Below, piece after piece: positions 9,048 to 17,885 of a stretch of 64,000 nucleotides of DNA (the first letter of the stretch is position 1; each line of letters opens with the position of its first letter). The stretch spans positions 1 through 64,000 of the forward strand of contig NZ_BAMS01000006.1 in assembly GCF_000616095.1 (NCBI RefSeq), given 5' to 3'. Made by a program: the position numbers and the translations under genes. Origin of the DNA: Sneathiella glossodoripedis JCM 23214 (lineage in GTDB: Bacteria; Pseudomonadota; Alphaproteobacteria; Sneathiellales; Sneathiellaceae). The notes beneath the pieces were generated by a model. It searched no databases and was not told where the DNA came from. It worked only from the letters and a program-made list of their open reading frames with translations.

Positions 9048-9761
9048 ATGTTTGTTGTTCAGGTTTTTTTGATTTGCGTTGCGCTTATCTGTTTGGTTTG
9101 GGTTGTTTTTCCCTACTGCATTAAACGCTATTCAATTCAAAAATTACGCAACAAATGCGCTAAATATGGCTTGCTGTGCTTGACATATGATGATGGGCCA
9201 TCACATCAAGTGACTATACCTATAGTTGAATTGCTGGATTCTTATAAGGTCAAGGCAACTTTTTATGTATTAGGAAATAAATTGCAGTCGAATAAAGAAG
9301 TTTTGAGTCAAATAGTTGAGAAAGGGCACGCTGTTGGATGTCATTCTTATCAACATCGGAATGCTTGGAAGAGTAACCCGATCAGTGTGCTCATCGATAT
9401 CCAAAAGGGAGTGCAGAGCTTGGGGGAACATGGTTTAAGGCCTTTATTGTTTCGTCCGCCCAGCGGAAAAGTCACGTTTGGAAACATGTTGCAGGCGATG
9501 TTCTTAAAAATGAAACTGGGCTGGTGGACACTTGATTCAACAGATACATGGGCTCCGCCTAGCAAGATAAACGACATAGTGAAGAAAGTGATTGATGCAA
9601 ATGGCGGGGTGGTATTGTTACATGACCATAACCGAACTGAAAATCCAGATCGCCACAGCTACGTTATTGACTTAACCAGAGCGTTATTGGACGCGGCTTT
9701 CAAGAATAATATTAAGTTGGTGACCCATGAGGAATTATTGAACCGAAAGTTGTGGCCATGA
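9048..9761 (+). CDS. Polysaccharide deacetylase, NodB/CE4 family, membrane-anchored
   Basis: A 237-residue protein with one N-terminal membrane helix and then a complete NodB-type domain: LTYDDGPSH (Asp-Asp metal/catalytic motif), HSYQH (metal His pair), RPPSG, WTLDSTDTW and LLHDH. CE4 enzymes remove N- or O-acetyl groups from GlcNAc-containing glycans. ATG at 9048 is preferred over 9045 because of its spacing from AAGGAA. Its end overlaps the start of the PssD-like gene (ATGA), so the two should be co-translated. This suggests an N-acetylhexosamine in the polymer that is partly deacetylated. Confidence 0.87.
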   Translation: MFVVQVFLICVALICLVWVVFPYCIKRYSIQKLRNKCAKYGLLCLTYDDGPSHQVTIPIVELLDSYKVKATFYVLGNKLQSNKEVLSQIVEKGHAVGCHSYQHRNAWKSNPISVLIDIQKGVQSLGEHGLRPLLFRPPSGKVTFGNMLQAMFLKMKLGWWTLDSTDTWAPPSKINDIVKKVIDANGGVVLLHDHNRTENPDRHSYVIDLTRALLDAAFKNNIKLVTHEELLNRKLWP

Positions 9762-10243
9762 CGAACATAAAAGTATTGGCAATTTCGTCCGCTGGAGGGC
9801 ATTGGGTGCAACTTCAACGAATTTCACCGGCTTGGGATGGCTGCAAAGTAATATACGCTACAACAAGAAGTGAATATTTTGCAGAGATTTTAAAATCTTC
9901 AGCTAATCGCAATCAGACTGAGCCTGTGTTTGAAACTTTTGTTGCGGCAAATCGGTGGCAAAAAATTCGTTTGTTAATACAGCTTATTCAGATCTTATGG
10001 ATTATTGTAAAACACCGCCCGGATTTTGTCGTATCAACAGGCGCGGCATCAGGGTATTTTGCATTAAGAATTGGTAAGCTAACCGGCGCTAAAACCATTT
10101 GGCTGGATAGCATCGCGAATTCTGAAGAATTGTCATTATCTGGTCAGAAAGTCTCGAAATATGCTGATCTTTACCTGACACAGTGGGAACATCTGGCCAA
10201 CCCAGATCAAGGCGGCCCATTATTTAAGGGGGCTGTGATTTGA
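9758..10243 (+). CDS. PssD/Alg14-like glycosyltransferase subunit
   Basis: A 161-residue protein matching the Alg14/PssD family in length and motifs: the N-terminal SSAGGHWVQL loop, a membrane-associating hydrophobic helix (LLIQLIQILWIIV), and VVSTGAASGYFALRIGKLTG. In the family this half binds the acceptor and recruits the catalytic Alg13/PssE half to the membrane, adding the second sugar (GlcNAc or GlcA) to the lipid-linked intermediate. The ATG at 9758 overlaps the previous stop; a GTG six bases earlier is less likely. It runs straight into the PssE-like gene with overlapping codons, so a stoichiometric complex is expected. Confidence 0.85.
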   Translation: MTNIKVLAISSAGGHWVQLQRISPAWDGCKVIYATTRSEYFAEILKSSANRNQTEPVFETFVAANRWQKIRLLIQLIQILWIIVKHRPDFVVSTGAASGYFALRIGKLTGAKTIWLDSIANSEELSLSGQKVSKYADLYLTQWEHLANPDQGGPLFKGAVI

Positions 10244-10737
10244 TTTTTGTGACAGTTGGACATGAGCTCGGCTTTGATCGTTTGATCCGTGCAGTTGATA
10301 TCTGGAGCCAAAGTCAAGACGTGCAGGTGTTTGGACAACTCGCGGAACTAACACCCGAAAGTTATCGACCTCAAAATTTTGATTATGTGGACTATTTGGG
10401 CCCAACCGAATATCAGAAAAAATTTGATCAGGCGGAGCTGATAATTTCTCACGCGGGTATGGGAACAATAATTACAGCGCAGACTACAGGTAAACCTCTG
10501 CTGATAATGCCAAGACGCGGGCAACTTAAGGAAACCAGAAACGATCATCAAGTTGCGACAGCACGTAAATTTTGCGGCAAGTCTGGAATTTTTGTTGCGG
10601 ATGACGAAACGGTATTTCCAAATGTAATTAAGGTGGCATTAGAGGCTGTCCATACGGCAGATAGGCCGTCTGCAAGTGAGTTCGCAGAGCCCGCATTGTT
10701 GGACGCATTACGACATTTTATAAAAGAAAACGGATAA
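10240..10737 (+). CDS. PssE/Alg13-like glycosyltransferase catalytic subunit
   Basis: A 165-residue protein corresponding to the GT28 C-terminal domain alone: IFVTVGHELGFDRLI at the start, SHAGMGTI in the donor-binding loop, and PRRGQLKETRNDHQ near the middle, matching Alg13/PssE. It binds the UDP-sugar and works only with its PssD/Alg14 partner, encoded immediately upstream. The start is a TTG overlapping the upstream TGA, which points to translational coupling. The sugar (GlcNAc or glucuronate in known members) cannot be read from the sequence. Confidence 0.85.
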   Translation: MIFVTVGHELGFDRLIRAVDIWSQSQDVQVFGQLAELTPESYRPQNFDYVDYLGPTEYQKKFDQAELIISHAGMGTIITAQTTGKPLLIMPRRGQLKETRNDHQVATARKFCGKSGIFVADDETVFPNVIKVALEAVHTADRPSASEFAEPALLDALRHFIKENG

Positions 10738-10742
10738 GGCTC

Positions 10743-11930
10743 GTGCTTAAAAAAAGTATGGAAAATACTGAATTTGACGGTGTCATATGTTTTGGTGGTG
10801 TTGACTGGTGGTACCATAATCGAGGGCATTACGACCTTCAGATGATGCGTGAGTTTAGTCAGAAATATCCAGTTCTTTATGTTAATTCAATTGGCATGCG
10901 CCCTCCAAAAATTGGTGAAGGTGCAATGTTTGTCACCCGAATTAAAAGAAAATTGAAAAGCCTGTTCAGAGGTCTTGTTAAGGTTCGCAATAATTTTTCG
11001 GTGTTTAGCCCTGTGACCTTACCTGGCGGTGGTAACGGACCATTTTCTGCGTGGGTTGCAAAAACTGCACTGGTAATGCAGGTGAAAATTGCTGCCTGGC
11101 GATGTGGAATCAGGCGACCGCTGGTCTGGGTCGCATGTCCCCCTGGCCTGGTTGCAGTTCCGCATCTGAAATCACAAGCAGTTATATATCAGCGTACCGA
11201 CAGGTTCGAAGATTTTGCCGGCGTTAATTCGAAGCGGATAAAAGAATTCGATACAGAGCTTAAAAAGATTGCGGATATCGTTCTCTTTTGCTCTCGGGAA
11301 CTATACCAAGCTGAAAAACAGCAAAACTCAGGATCTCTGTTTGTTGATCATGGTGTTGATTTCTCGCATTTTGAAAAAGCCGGGATTGCGTATGAAAAAA
11401 ATGGCAAAGAGCCGCCAGATTTGTCCGGTATCCCTCATCCGCGGGTTGGCTTTATTGGGGGGATAGATGCCCACACATTTGATCCAGAATTATTTGTAAA
11501 TGTTGTGAGCGGGCTTCCTGACGTCTCTTTTGTCATGATCGGTGCCTGTTCGCTGCCTGATAATTGGTGCCCTTATGAAAATGTCTACCTGTTGGGGCAA
11601 AGACCATATGAAGAAGTTGCCTCTTATATGGCAGCCTGCGATGTATTGATAATGCCCTGGAATCAAAGTGATTGGATAAAAGCCTGCAATCCAGTCAAGA
11701 TGAAAGAGTATCTCGCTGTTGGAAAACCCATTGTCAGCACATATTTCCCCGAAGTGGATTTTTTCAGGGAACATATTCATGTGGCTTCCAACGCTAATGA
11801 GTTTCAGGACATGATTAAATCCTGCTTAGCGAATAGTGAAGAGCCACTTGAAAAGCGCGCATTTGTTCAGGATCACACCTGGTCAGCCAAAGCAGATGTT
11901 GTGCTTGGCGCATTAAAAAATTCTGGTTAG
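10743..11930 (+). CDS. Glycosyltransferase, GT4-like
   Basis: A 395-residue GT-B-type protein. It has an N-terminal FGGVDWWYHNRGH segment seen in glycosyltransferases of exosortase-type EPS loci, VWVACPPGLV, YQRTDRFEDF, and a C-terminal half with RVGFIGGIDA, NVYLLGQRPYEE and PVKMKEYLAVGKPIVST, which is the donor-binding region with its conserved glutamate. It follows the PssE-like gene by five bases in the same operon. The GTG start at 10743 has AAGG four bases upstream. Its stop overlaps the stop of the convergent GT2 gene. Confidence 0.8.
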   Translation: MLKKSMENTEFDGVICFGGVDWWYHNRGHYDLQMMREFSQKYPVLYVNSIGMRPPKIGEGAMFVTRIKRKLKSLFRGLVKVRNNFSVFSPVTLPGGGNGPFSAWVAKTALVMQVKIAAWRCGIRRPLVWVACPPGLVAVPHLKSQAVIYQRTDRFEDFAGVNSKRIKEFDTELKKIADIVLFCSRELYQAEKQQNSGSLFVDHGVDFSHFEKAGIAYEKNGKEPPDLSGIPHPRVGFIGGIDAHTFDPELFVNVVSGLPDVSFVMIGACSLPDNWCPYENVYLLGQRPYEEVASYMAACDVLIMPWNQSDWIKACNPVKMKEYLAVGKPIVSTYFPEVDFFREHIHVASNANEFQDMIKSCLANSEEPLEKRAFVQDHTWSAKADVVLGALKNSG

Positions 11931-12859
11931 TTATACCCTTGCATCCACTCTTTCCGACGTTGCCATAATGACTGCCAATATGTTTCTTCTTGGGCCGAGC
12001 TGAAGGATTTTGAACGGGCACATCTTATGAAAACATACAGTTTCATCAGGTTTAACCCTATGGAAGTGGTAAGCCTTGGCCAATGGTCGATAATCAATGT
12101 GATTTTGGCTTTTAGGATCAGGAGCGTTTTGTCAAGCCGTTGGTCAGAGGACGCGCCAACCAGATGCATTATTTGTGCATCAGGAGTAATCATCGGAGAG
12201 TAACCTTGTTTTTTAGCTCGCAAGCACAGATCGGCTTCTTCTCCATACATTACATATTTCAGATTAAAGCCCCCAAGGTCGCTCCATAGTTTTTTACGTA
12301 TCATAAAAAAACAGCCGCTCACAATGTCCACATGTCGAACAGTGTCTCTTTTCCAACCACCCATTGCTTCAGGGTTGAAAAGGTTGGTCTGAGGAAAGAG
12401 TGTTGTCAACCCAAACGCATGACAGAACATGCTCCATAGGGTGATCTTTTGCCAGCATGAGGCAATATTTAATGAACCATCAGGAAAGACTGTTCTTCCA
12501 CCAGTAATACCCGCCTCTGGATGCTGCCGGGAAAATTTCAGTAAATTGTCAATGGCATGTTTGTGAACTTCTGTATCGGGGTTGAGCAGTAAAAGCCATT
12601 CCGTTTCGGCTTTTTCCGCAACTATGTTGTTGGCTTTTGCAAATCCAAGATTTTCATCGGAACGAATAAGCTCAACTTGGGGGAAGTGCCTTGCAACGGC
12701 GTCGGCTGAACCGTCGTGTGACGCATTATCAAACAAAACAGCCTTGAATTTAGTGCGTGACGTGTTCTGAAAAAGCGTTTCAAGACATTTTAAAGTTAAA
12801 TCTCTAGTGTTGTAACTAACGATAATCACCGTCAGCTCATCCAATTCGTTATTTGCCAT
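11927..12859 (-). CDS. GT2 family glycosyltransferase (rhamnosyltransferase-like)
   Basis: A 310-residue GT-A enzyme: TVIIVSYNTRDLTLKCLETL at the N terminus, DNASHDGSADAV (nucleotide-sugar binding), LLLNPDTEV (the DxD-equivalent metal motif), GGFNLKYVMYGEEADLCLRA (catalytic-base region). This layout is typical of WbbL-like rhamnosyl- and related transferases, though the donor is not proven. It is the only transferase in this stretch on the minus strand. Its start faces the TPR lipoprotein gene across a ~245-base intergenic region with a strong dyad. Confidence 0.85.
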   Translation of the reverse strand: MANNELDELTVIIVSYNTRDLTLKCLETLFQNTSRTKFKAVLFDNASHDGSADAVARHFPQVELIRSDENLGFAKANNIVAEKAETEWLLLLNPDTEVHKHAIDNLLKFSRQHPEAGITGGRTVFPDGSLNIASCWQKITLWSMFCHAFGLTTLFPQTNLFNPEAMGGWKRDTVRHVDIVSGCFFMIRKKLWSDLGGFNLKYVMYGEEADLCLRAKKQGYSPMITPDAQIMHLVGASSDQRLDKTLLILKAKITLIIDHWPRLTTSIGLNLMKLYVFIRCARSKSFSSAQEETYWQSLWQRRKEWMQGYN

Positions 12860-12968
12860 TAATACTAATCTCTACATGGGGTTTGCAAAGAGAATAAGGC
12901 GCTACATCTTAAAATGTTGTTCACGTAACAGTGCCCCCACTGGTTATTGTTGGTACATGAAAACTTCC

Positions 12969-12987
12969 AAGAGTTTAATAAACTCTT
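12969..12987. promoter_or_regulatory. Perfect 9+9 inverted repeat between divergent GT2 and TPR-lipoprotein genes
   Basis: AAGAGTTTA and TAAACTCTT are exact reverse complements separated by a single base. The site lies 110 bases upstream of the GT2 start and 117 upstream of the chosen TPR start, with no coding sequence around it. With a one-base centre it is better read as an operator than an RNA hairpin. A weaker imperfect dyad (TAACAGTG, CCCCC, ACTGGTTA) lies about 40 bases to its left. Function is inferred from position only. Confidence 0.35.
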
Positions 12988-13104
12988 TAGAGGTTCAATT
13001 ATAGTTAACAATCAATATTGTATAAATGGTATAAAGAAAACGGGCACATGATAGGCCTTGTCAGATATTTAACGCGACTGACGCAAGATTTGGGACGTAA
13101 ACAG

Positions 13105-15528
13105 ATGCGAAATCATTATATTGCAAGTACTGCAGGTAAAAAGATAATCACTGCTGTGATTGGGCTCTTGCTTTTGTTGAACCTTACCGCCTGTGACTCT
13201 CCGGAAGAAAAAGCGCAAGCATATTATCAGAATGCTATGCAATTGTTCGAAGAGGAGAATTTTGAAAAGGCGGATTTGGAATTTCGCAATGCGTTGCAAC
13301 TTGACCCAAATATAGCCGATGCATGGTATCATCTGGCACTGTTAGAAGAGAAAAATGGCAAAGCGCGGCAGTATGCAGGTGATTTGCTTAAAACTGTTGA
13401 ATTGGATCCAAATCACGTTGGCGCTCAGGTTCGCTTGGCGAAAATCATGCTATTTTCTGGACGACCCGAGGAGGCCCGTGAAAAATCAGATTTGGTTCTG
13501 AGGCTTGCACCAGAAAATCCAGATGTTTGGTCCTTGCGAGCTGCAGTGTTATTACAGGATAAACAGCAGGAGCAGGCACTGGAAGCCGCGCAAAAAGCAC
13601 TTTCGTTGGATAAGGGACATGTTGAGGCCAGTCTCGTAATTGCAGTTGAGGCGCTTGGGAAGCAGGACTATCAAAAAGTCCTCGATATTATTGCGATGAG
13701 CCGTGAAGTTCATCCTGAAAATGTACCGCTTTTGCTTACAAAATTGCGCGTTCATGAAATGCAGAAAGATAAGCAAGGTATTGAGGAGACTTTTCGTGAG
13801 CTTATTCAGGTTGACCCTGAAAACCGTCAGTTCCGTACTAATCTGACCCGTTTTTATCTTGCTGAGGGGAATAAGGATAAAGCGGAACAGGAAATTCGGT
13901 CAATTGCAGAAGAAAATCCTGAAGATACCAATGCAAAGCTTGATATCGTTCGCTATCTGCAGTCGGTTTCTGGAACTGAAGTTGCAAAATCCGAGCTTCA
14001 GAAACTAATAAAAGACCAGCCAAACGAATATATCTATCAACTCGCACTGGCTGAAATGTATCTGTTGGAGAGGGATATAGAAGGCGCAAAATCCATTTTG
14101 CAAAAGGTTATAACCGGTGCAGGCACGGAAGAGGACGGCTTGAACGCTCGTATAAAGCTGGCCGAACTGCTCTTGCGTGAAAGCAAATTGGAAGAGGTAA
14201 ACAAGCTGATTGAAGAAACAATCGCTGCTGATAACCGTAATATTCAGGCGCTGACCATGCGGGCTGCATTGGCGCTTGATGAGGGGCGAATTGAGGATGG
14301 GATTACGGATCTGAGATCCGCTTTGAGAGATCAGCCCGATAACGTGCGGGCAACATTGTTGCTTGCGCGTGCTCATGAAATGAACGGTGCCGTAGAGTTG
14401 GCAGACGATCGATTTGCTGCAGCCGTGAAACTTTCGCGAAATGCGCCAACCGCATCTTTACAATACGCACAGTTTTTAATTCGTCGCACCAATTTTGACC
14501 GAGCGACTAAGGTGCTGGAGCAATCATTGAAAGGTGCACGGCAAAATCGGGCGCTATTGACTTCGCTTGCCCAAGTTCATCTCATTCAGCAGAACTGGAC
14601 CGCTGCGGAGGAAATTGCTGCTTATCTAAAACAAATCGATAAGGATAATCCTGTTTCGGACCAGATTCTGGGACGCTCCTACGCGGGTCAAAATGATCTG
14701 GAAAAGAGTATGGAGGCTTTTAAGTCAGCTCATGAAAATCTTCCAGGTGGTGTAAACACTCTGGTTGCTGTTGTTCGCTTGTATGTTTCGCAAGGTAAAA
14801 CAGAAGAAGCTTTGACATTTTTGAACGAAATAGTTGCTGCGCGACCCGACAATCATGCTGCGAACCTGTTAATTGCTCAATTACAAAGTAGTTCAGGGAA
14901 TGAAGAAGAAGCCTTGAAAATGTATGAAAAAGTCATAACGGCAGCGCCCAAATACGAGTCTGCTTATTATGCACTATTTACTCACCACGTTCGTCGTCAG
15001 GACTTTGGTGCAGCGCAAGCGACACTTGACCGTGGGCTTGCAGAGTTGCCCGCAAATTATACATTGATGATGTCGCAAGCCGGGCTTTATGAGTTGCAGA
15101 AAGACTATAAAGCAGCGATCTCTGTTTACGAAGACATCCTTGAAGAGCGGCCGAATACGGATGTTGTCGCTAATAATCTCGCAAGTTTGATGTCTACAGT
15201 TTATGATGATGAAGAAAATTTGCGAAAGGCCTATACTTACGCAAAACGTTTCAGAAGCTCGACTATAGCTCATTTCCAGGACACACTTGGCTGGATCCAT
15301 TATAAGTTGGGCGAATATGAGTTGGCGACGGAGTTATTGGAACAGGCAGTCGAGAAAATGCCTGAATTTGGAACGCTCCGATATCACTTGGGTATGTCTT
15401 ACCTTGCAGAGAGCCGAACTGATAAAGCTCTTACAGAGCTTGAGAAAGCAGTTGAAATAAGTGCTTCCAACCCTTATCCAGAAATGGATGAAGCCAAAGA
15501 GCAGCTTGAAAAGTTGAAAACGCCATAA
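13105..15528 (+). CDS. TPR-repeat lipoprotein of exosortase/PEP-CTERM-type EPS systems (PrsT-like)
   Basis: About 807 residues: a signal peptide ending in the lipobox LTAC (so lipid-anchored), then an almost unbroken array of tetratricopeptide repeats, e.g. ALQLDPNIADAWYHLALLEE and the C-terminal GTLRYHLGMSYLAE. Size and architecture match the TIGR02917 TPR lipoproteins that accompany exosortases and EPS genes. Its likely role is a periplasmic scaffold in polymer assembly. The ATG at 13105 gives a normal signal peptide and has GGGAC upstream; longer in-frame starts at 13018 and 13048 would bury the signal and are disfavoured. The ATPase gene follows after a hairpin. Confidence 0.85.
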   Translation: MRNHYIASTAGKKIITAVIGLLLLLNLTACDSPEEKAQAYYQNAMQLFEEENFEKADLEFRNALQLDPNIADAWYHLALLEEKNGKARQYAGDLLKTVELDPNHVGAQVRLAKIMLFSGRPEEAREKSDLVLRLAPENPDVWSLRAAVLLQDKQQEQALEAAQKALSLDKGHVEASLVIAVEALGKQDYQKVLDIIAMSREVHPENVPLLLTKLRVHEMQKDKQGIEETFRELIQVDPENRQFRTNLTRFYLAEGNKDKAEQEIRSIAEENPEDTNAKLDIVRYLQSVSGTEVAKSELQKLIKDQPNEYIYQLALAEMYLLERDIEGAKSILQKVITGAGTEEDGLNARIKLAELLLRESKLEEVNKLIEETIAADNRNIQALTMRAALALDEGRIEDGITDLRSALRDQPDNVRATLLLARAHEMNGAVELADDRFAAAVKLSRNAPTASLQYAQFLIRRTNFDRATKVLEQSLKGARQNRALLTSLAQVHLIQQNWTAAEEIAAYLKQIDKDNPVSDQILGRSYAGQNDLEKSMEAFKSAHENLPGGVNTLVAVVRLYVSQGKTEEALTFLNEIVAARPDNHAANLLIAQLQSSSGNEEEALKMYEKVITAAPKYESAYYALFTHHVRRQDFGAAQATLDRGLAELPANYTLMMSQAGLYELQKDYKAAISVYEDILEERPNTDVVANNLASLMSTVYDDEENLRKAYTYAKRFRSSTIAHFQDTLGWIHYKLGEYELATELLEQAVEKMPEFGTLRYHLGMSYLAESRTDKALTELEKAVEISASNPYPEMDEAKEQLEKLKTP

Positions 15529-15554
15529 GTTGCTACGAAGAGTCGTTATTTGTT

Positions 15555-15595
15555 AAGGGATTGCCTGTATCCTTCGAAGGGCAATCCTTTCTTTT
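15555..15595 (+). terminator. Hairpin between TPR lipoprotein and ATPase genes
   Basis: AAGGGATTGCC (15555-15565) pairs with GGCAATCCTTT (15580-15590), allowing one G-U pair. The loop is 14 bases and can itself fold (CCTTCGAAGG). A short T-rich stretch follows. It could terminate or attenuate transcription into the downstream ATPase gene, whose start is about 30 bases further on. Confidence 0.45.
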
Positions 15596-15623
15596 AGGCA
15601 GTTGCCATGTTTGGTTTTAGCGA

Positions 15624-16568
15624 ATGTATGAAGAGTTTTACGGGCTAAAGAATAAGCCGTTTTCAATCCAACCCGACCCGGAATTTATTTATTGGGGCCG
15701 TACACATTCACTCGCCTACGCCATGCTTGAATATGGCGTAATGAATCACGCTGGGTTCACTGTTATTACCGGTGAAATTGGCTGTGGGAAAACCACACTC
15801 ATCAGGCACCTCTTAAACCGGCTCGAAGAAGACTATACGGTTGGCCTTGTGTCAAACATTCAAGGGGGGAATTTGCTGGAATGGGTTCTGTCGGCTTTTG
15901 ATCAACCCTATGACAACCCATCCGAGGTTGCGCTTCATGATCAGTTGCAGAAATTCCTTATTGAGCAGTATGCATCAGGGCGAAGGACTATTTTAATTGT
16001 TGATGAAGCTCAGAATTTAGGTCACAAACTTTTGGAGCAGTTGCGCTTGTTGTCCAACATAAATGCGGATAATGACCAATTACTACAATTAATTCTGGTT
16101 GGGCAGCCGCAACTCAAAACCCTGCTTCAATCACCGAAGCTGGTCCAGTTTGCGCAACGAGTTGCATCGGATTTTCATCTTGTTTCTTTGGGCAAAGAGG
16201 ATGTGAAAGAATATATTACTCACCGCCTTGAAGTTGCAGGAAGAGAGAGTGGATTATTTACAGACCTCGCTTGTGAACGGATTTTTGAAGCGAGCCGTGG
16301 CGTTCCAAGAATTATAAATATTCTATGTGATACTTGTCTCGTCTATGGCTTCGCACAAATGGCAGAACAGATCGATAGCGAAGTCGTCGATGAGGTGATC
16401 GCAGACAAGAAAGAGCATGGGGTATTTAAGCTTGGTGAAGAAGAGGCTTACCCTGCCAGCGATATGGATGAAAAAGGGAGCGCCGCCGAGGACGAGGATG
16501 ACGAACCTGCTCTAGTCATCAGAGACAAAGAATTAGTGAAATTATTGCTGGAAAAACTGCAGAGTTAA
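15624..16568 (+). CDS. Exosortase/EPS-locus AAA ATPase (ExeA/GspA-like, TIGR03015 type)
   Basis: A 314-residue P-loop ATPase starting MYEEFYGLKNKPFS, the hallmark of ATPases that accompany exosortase EPS loci. Walker A is GEIGCGKTTL (residues ~50-59), Walker B is TILIVDEAQNL, and an AAA lid region follows (SRGVPRIINILCD). The C-terminal ~50 residues are acidic and probably disordered (EDEDDEP). Family members are thought to energise or organise EPS assembly at the inner membrane; the exact role is not established. It is followed 12 bases later by the beta-helix gene, so the two are likely co-transcribed. Confidence 0.87.
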   Translation: MYEEFYGLKNKPFSIQPDPEFIYWGRTHSLAYAMLEYGVMNHAGFTVITGEIGCGKTTLIRHLLNRLEEDYTVGLVSNIQGGNLLEWVLSAFDQPYDNPSEVALHDQLQKFLIEQYASGRRTILIVDEAQNLGHKLLEQLRLLSNINADNDQLLQLILVGQPQLKTLLQSPKLVQFAQRVASDFHLVSLGKEDVKEYITHRLEVAGRESGLFTDLACERIFEASRGVPRIINILCDTCLVYGFAQMAEQIDSEVVDEVIADKKEHGVFKLGEEEAYPASDMDEKGSAAEDEDDEPALVIRDKELVKLLLEKLQS

Positions 16569-16580
16569 AAGGCAAAAATC

Positions 16581-17876
16581 ATGGAACTGCTGCTAAGGGT
16601 CCTAATTGTATTTGTTTTCTGTACTTATAGTTACAAGACAGGAACTGCAAAAGATCACTATGTGTATGCGGTTGGAAATGCAGGCTCCGCACCTGAAAAG
16701 GCCGTTCCAGTACAAGTGAACGGTCTACTCGAATTTTTGACCTCTGATAAGGTTGTTTCGGGGGATACTATTTATTTGTACCCCGGGAATTATGGAAACT
16801 TGGTCATCAGGAACTTTGACCAAAGTAAAGAAACCAGATTAATTTCCATAGAAAAACATAAGGCAGTATTTTCCAAAATTACGCTCTGGGGTTCTGATAA
16901 TTGGACAATTGAGAGTGTGAAAGTACACAAGGATCACAACACTCCTTCGAGCGCCCGCAACTTGGTAGATATTGAGGCAAGGGCCAAGCATATAGTTATC
17001 CGGAACTCACTTATTCAGTCCGCAGCCAATACCAGTGGCTGGACAAAAAGCAGATGGAATTCGGGATTGCTTTCCGGCGTTTTCTCCCGCGGTGAACACA
17101 TAAAGATATTGGATAATGAAGTTACGAACATAAATTTTGGAATTTCAATGTTGGGGGATTATTCCGAAGTTGTCGGTAATACGGTAAGCGATTTTGCTGG
17201 TGATGGTTTGCGAGGACTGGGAGACAACGCCCTCTTTGAAAAAAACTCAGTTTTAAATTGTCATTCTGTAAACGATAACCACGACGATGGGTTTCAGTCT
17301 TGGAGTGTCGGTGACGACGGGAAGCTGGGTGCTGGGGTTGTTCAAAATGTTGTTTTTAGAAAGAATTTAATTATTGGAAATGCCCGGCCAGATAATTCTC
17401 CAGCCTGCGAAATGCAAGGTGTTGGAATGTTTGGTGGGCATTTTCGAAATTGGGTAATTGAAAACAACATTGTAATTGTCGATCATTGGCATGGAATAAC
17501 GGTTCTTGGTGCTGAGAATGTTAAAATACTGAATAACACGGTATTTGATCCAACTGGTAAAAAGCCTGGACCAGCGTGGATTAGAGTGACAAATTATAAA
17601 AACGGGAAAGCTTCTTCAGGGAATCTTGTCGCAAATAATCTAGCGCATTCGTTCAGTTTTCCAGATGGTGGTGTGTTACAGCTTCAAAACCAGATTATAC
17701 GCAACCCTTATGCGCTTTTTGTGAACCCGGATGAAAATGACTTTCGATTAAAGGCCGGTAGCAGAGCTATTGACGCTGGGATGGATGGGCTTGGAGTCGC
17801 AAATGATTTTTATGGGAAACCAAGGCCTACTGGCAGCAAAACGGATGTTGGGGCTGTTGAATATCAGCCAAACTGA
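16581..17876 (+). CDS. Right-handed parallel beta-helix protein with signal peptide (chondroitinase-B-like/EPS-associated)
   Basis: A 431-residue protein with an N-terminal hydrophobic signal (LLLRVLIVFVFCTYS), so exported by Sec to the periplasm or beyond. Then comes a beta-helix with the opening SGDTIYLYPGNYGNLVI, as in PL6/chondroitinase-B-like folds, and a C-terminal AIDAGMDGLGVANDFYGKPR ending common to pectate-lyase-like proteins. Its middle part (DNHDDGFQSWSVG, then MQGVGMFGG, IENNIVI, WHGITVLG, NNTV) aligns with the RTX protein at 623-2779. It may cleave, epimerise or bind the EPS in the periplasm. Convergent with the outer-membrane barrel gene. Confidence 0.8.
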   Translation: MELLLRVLIVFVFCTYSYKTGTAKDHYVYAVGNAGSAPEKAVPVQVNGLLEFLTSDKVVSGDTIYLYPGNYGNLVIRNFDQSKETRLISIEKHKAVFSKITLWGSDNWTIESVKVHKDHNTPSSARNLVDIEARAKHIVIRNSLIQSAANTSGWTKSRWNSGLLSGVFSRGEHIKILDNEVTNINFGISMLGDYSEVVGNTVSDFAGDGLRGLGDNALFEKNSVLNCHSVNDNHDDGFQSWSVGDDGKLGAGVVQNVVFRKNLIIGNARPDNSPACEMQGVGMFGGHFRNWVIENNIVIVDHWHGITVLGAENVKILNNTVFDPTGKKPGPAWIRVTNYKNGKASSGNLVANNLAHSFSFPDGGVLQLQNQIIRNPYALFVNPDENDFRLKAGSRAIDAGMDGLGVANDFYGKPRPTGSKTDVGAVEYQPN

Positions 17877-17885
17877 AACAGGGTT

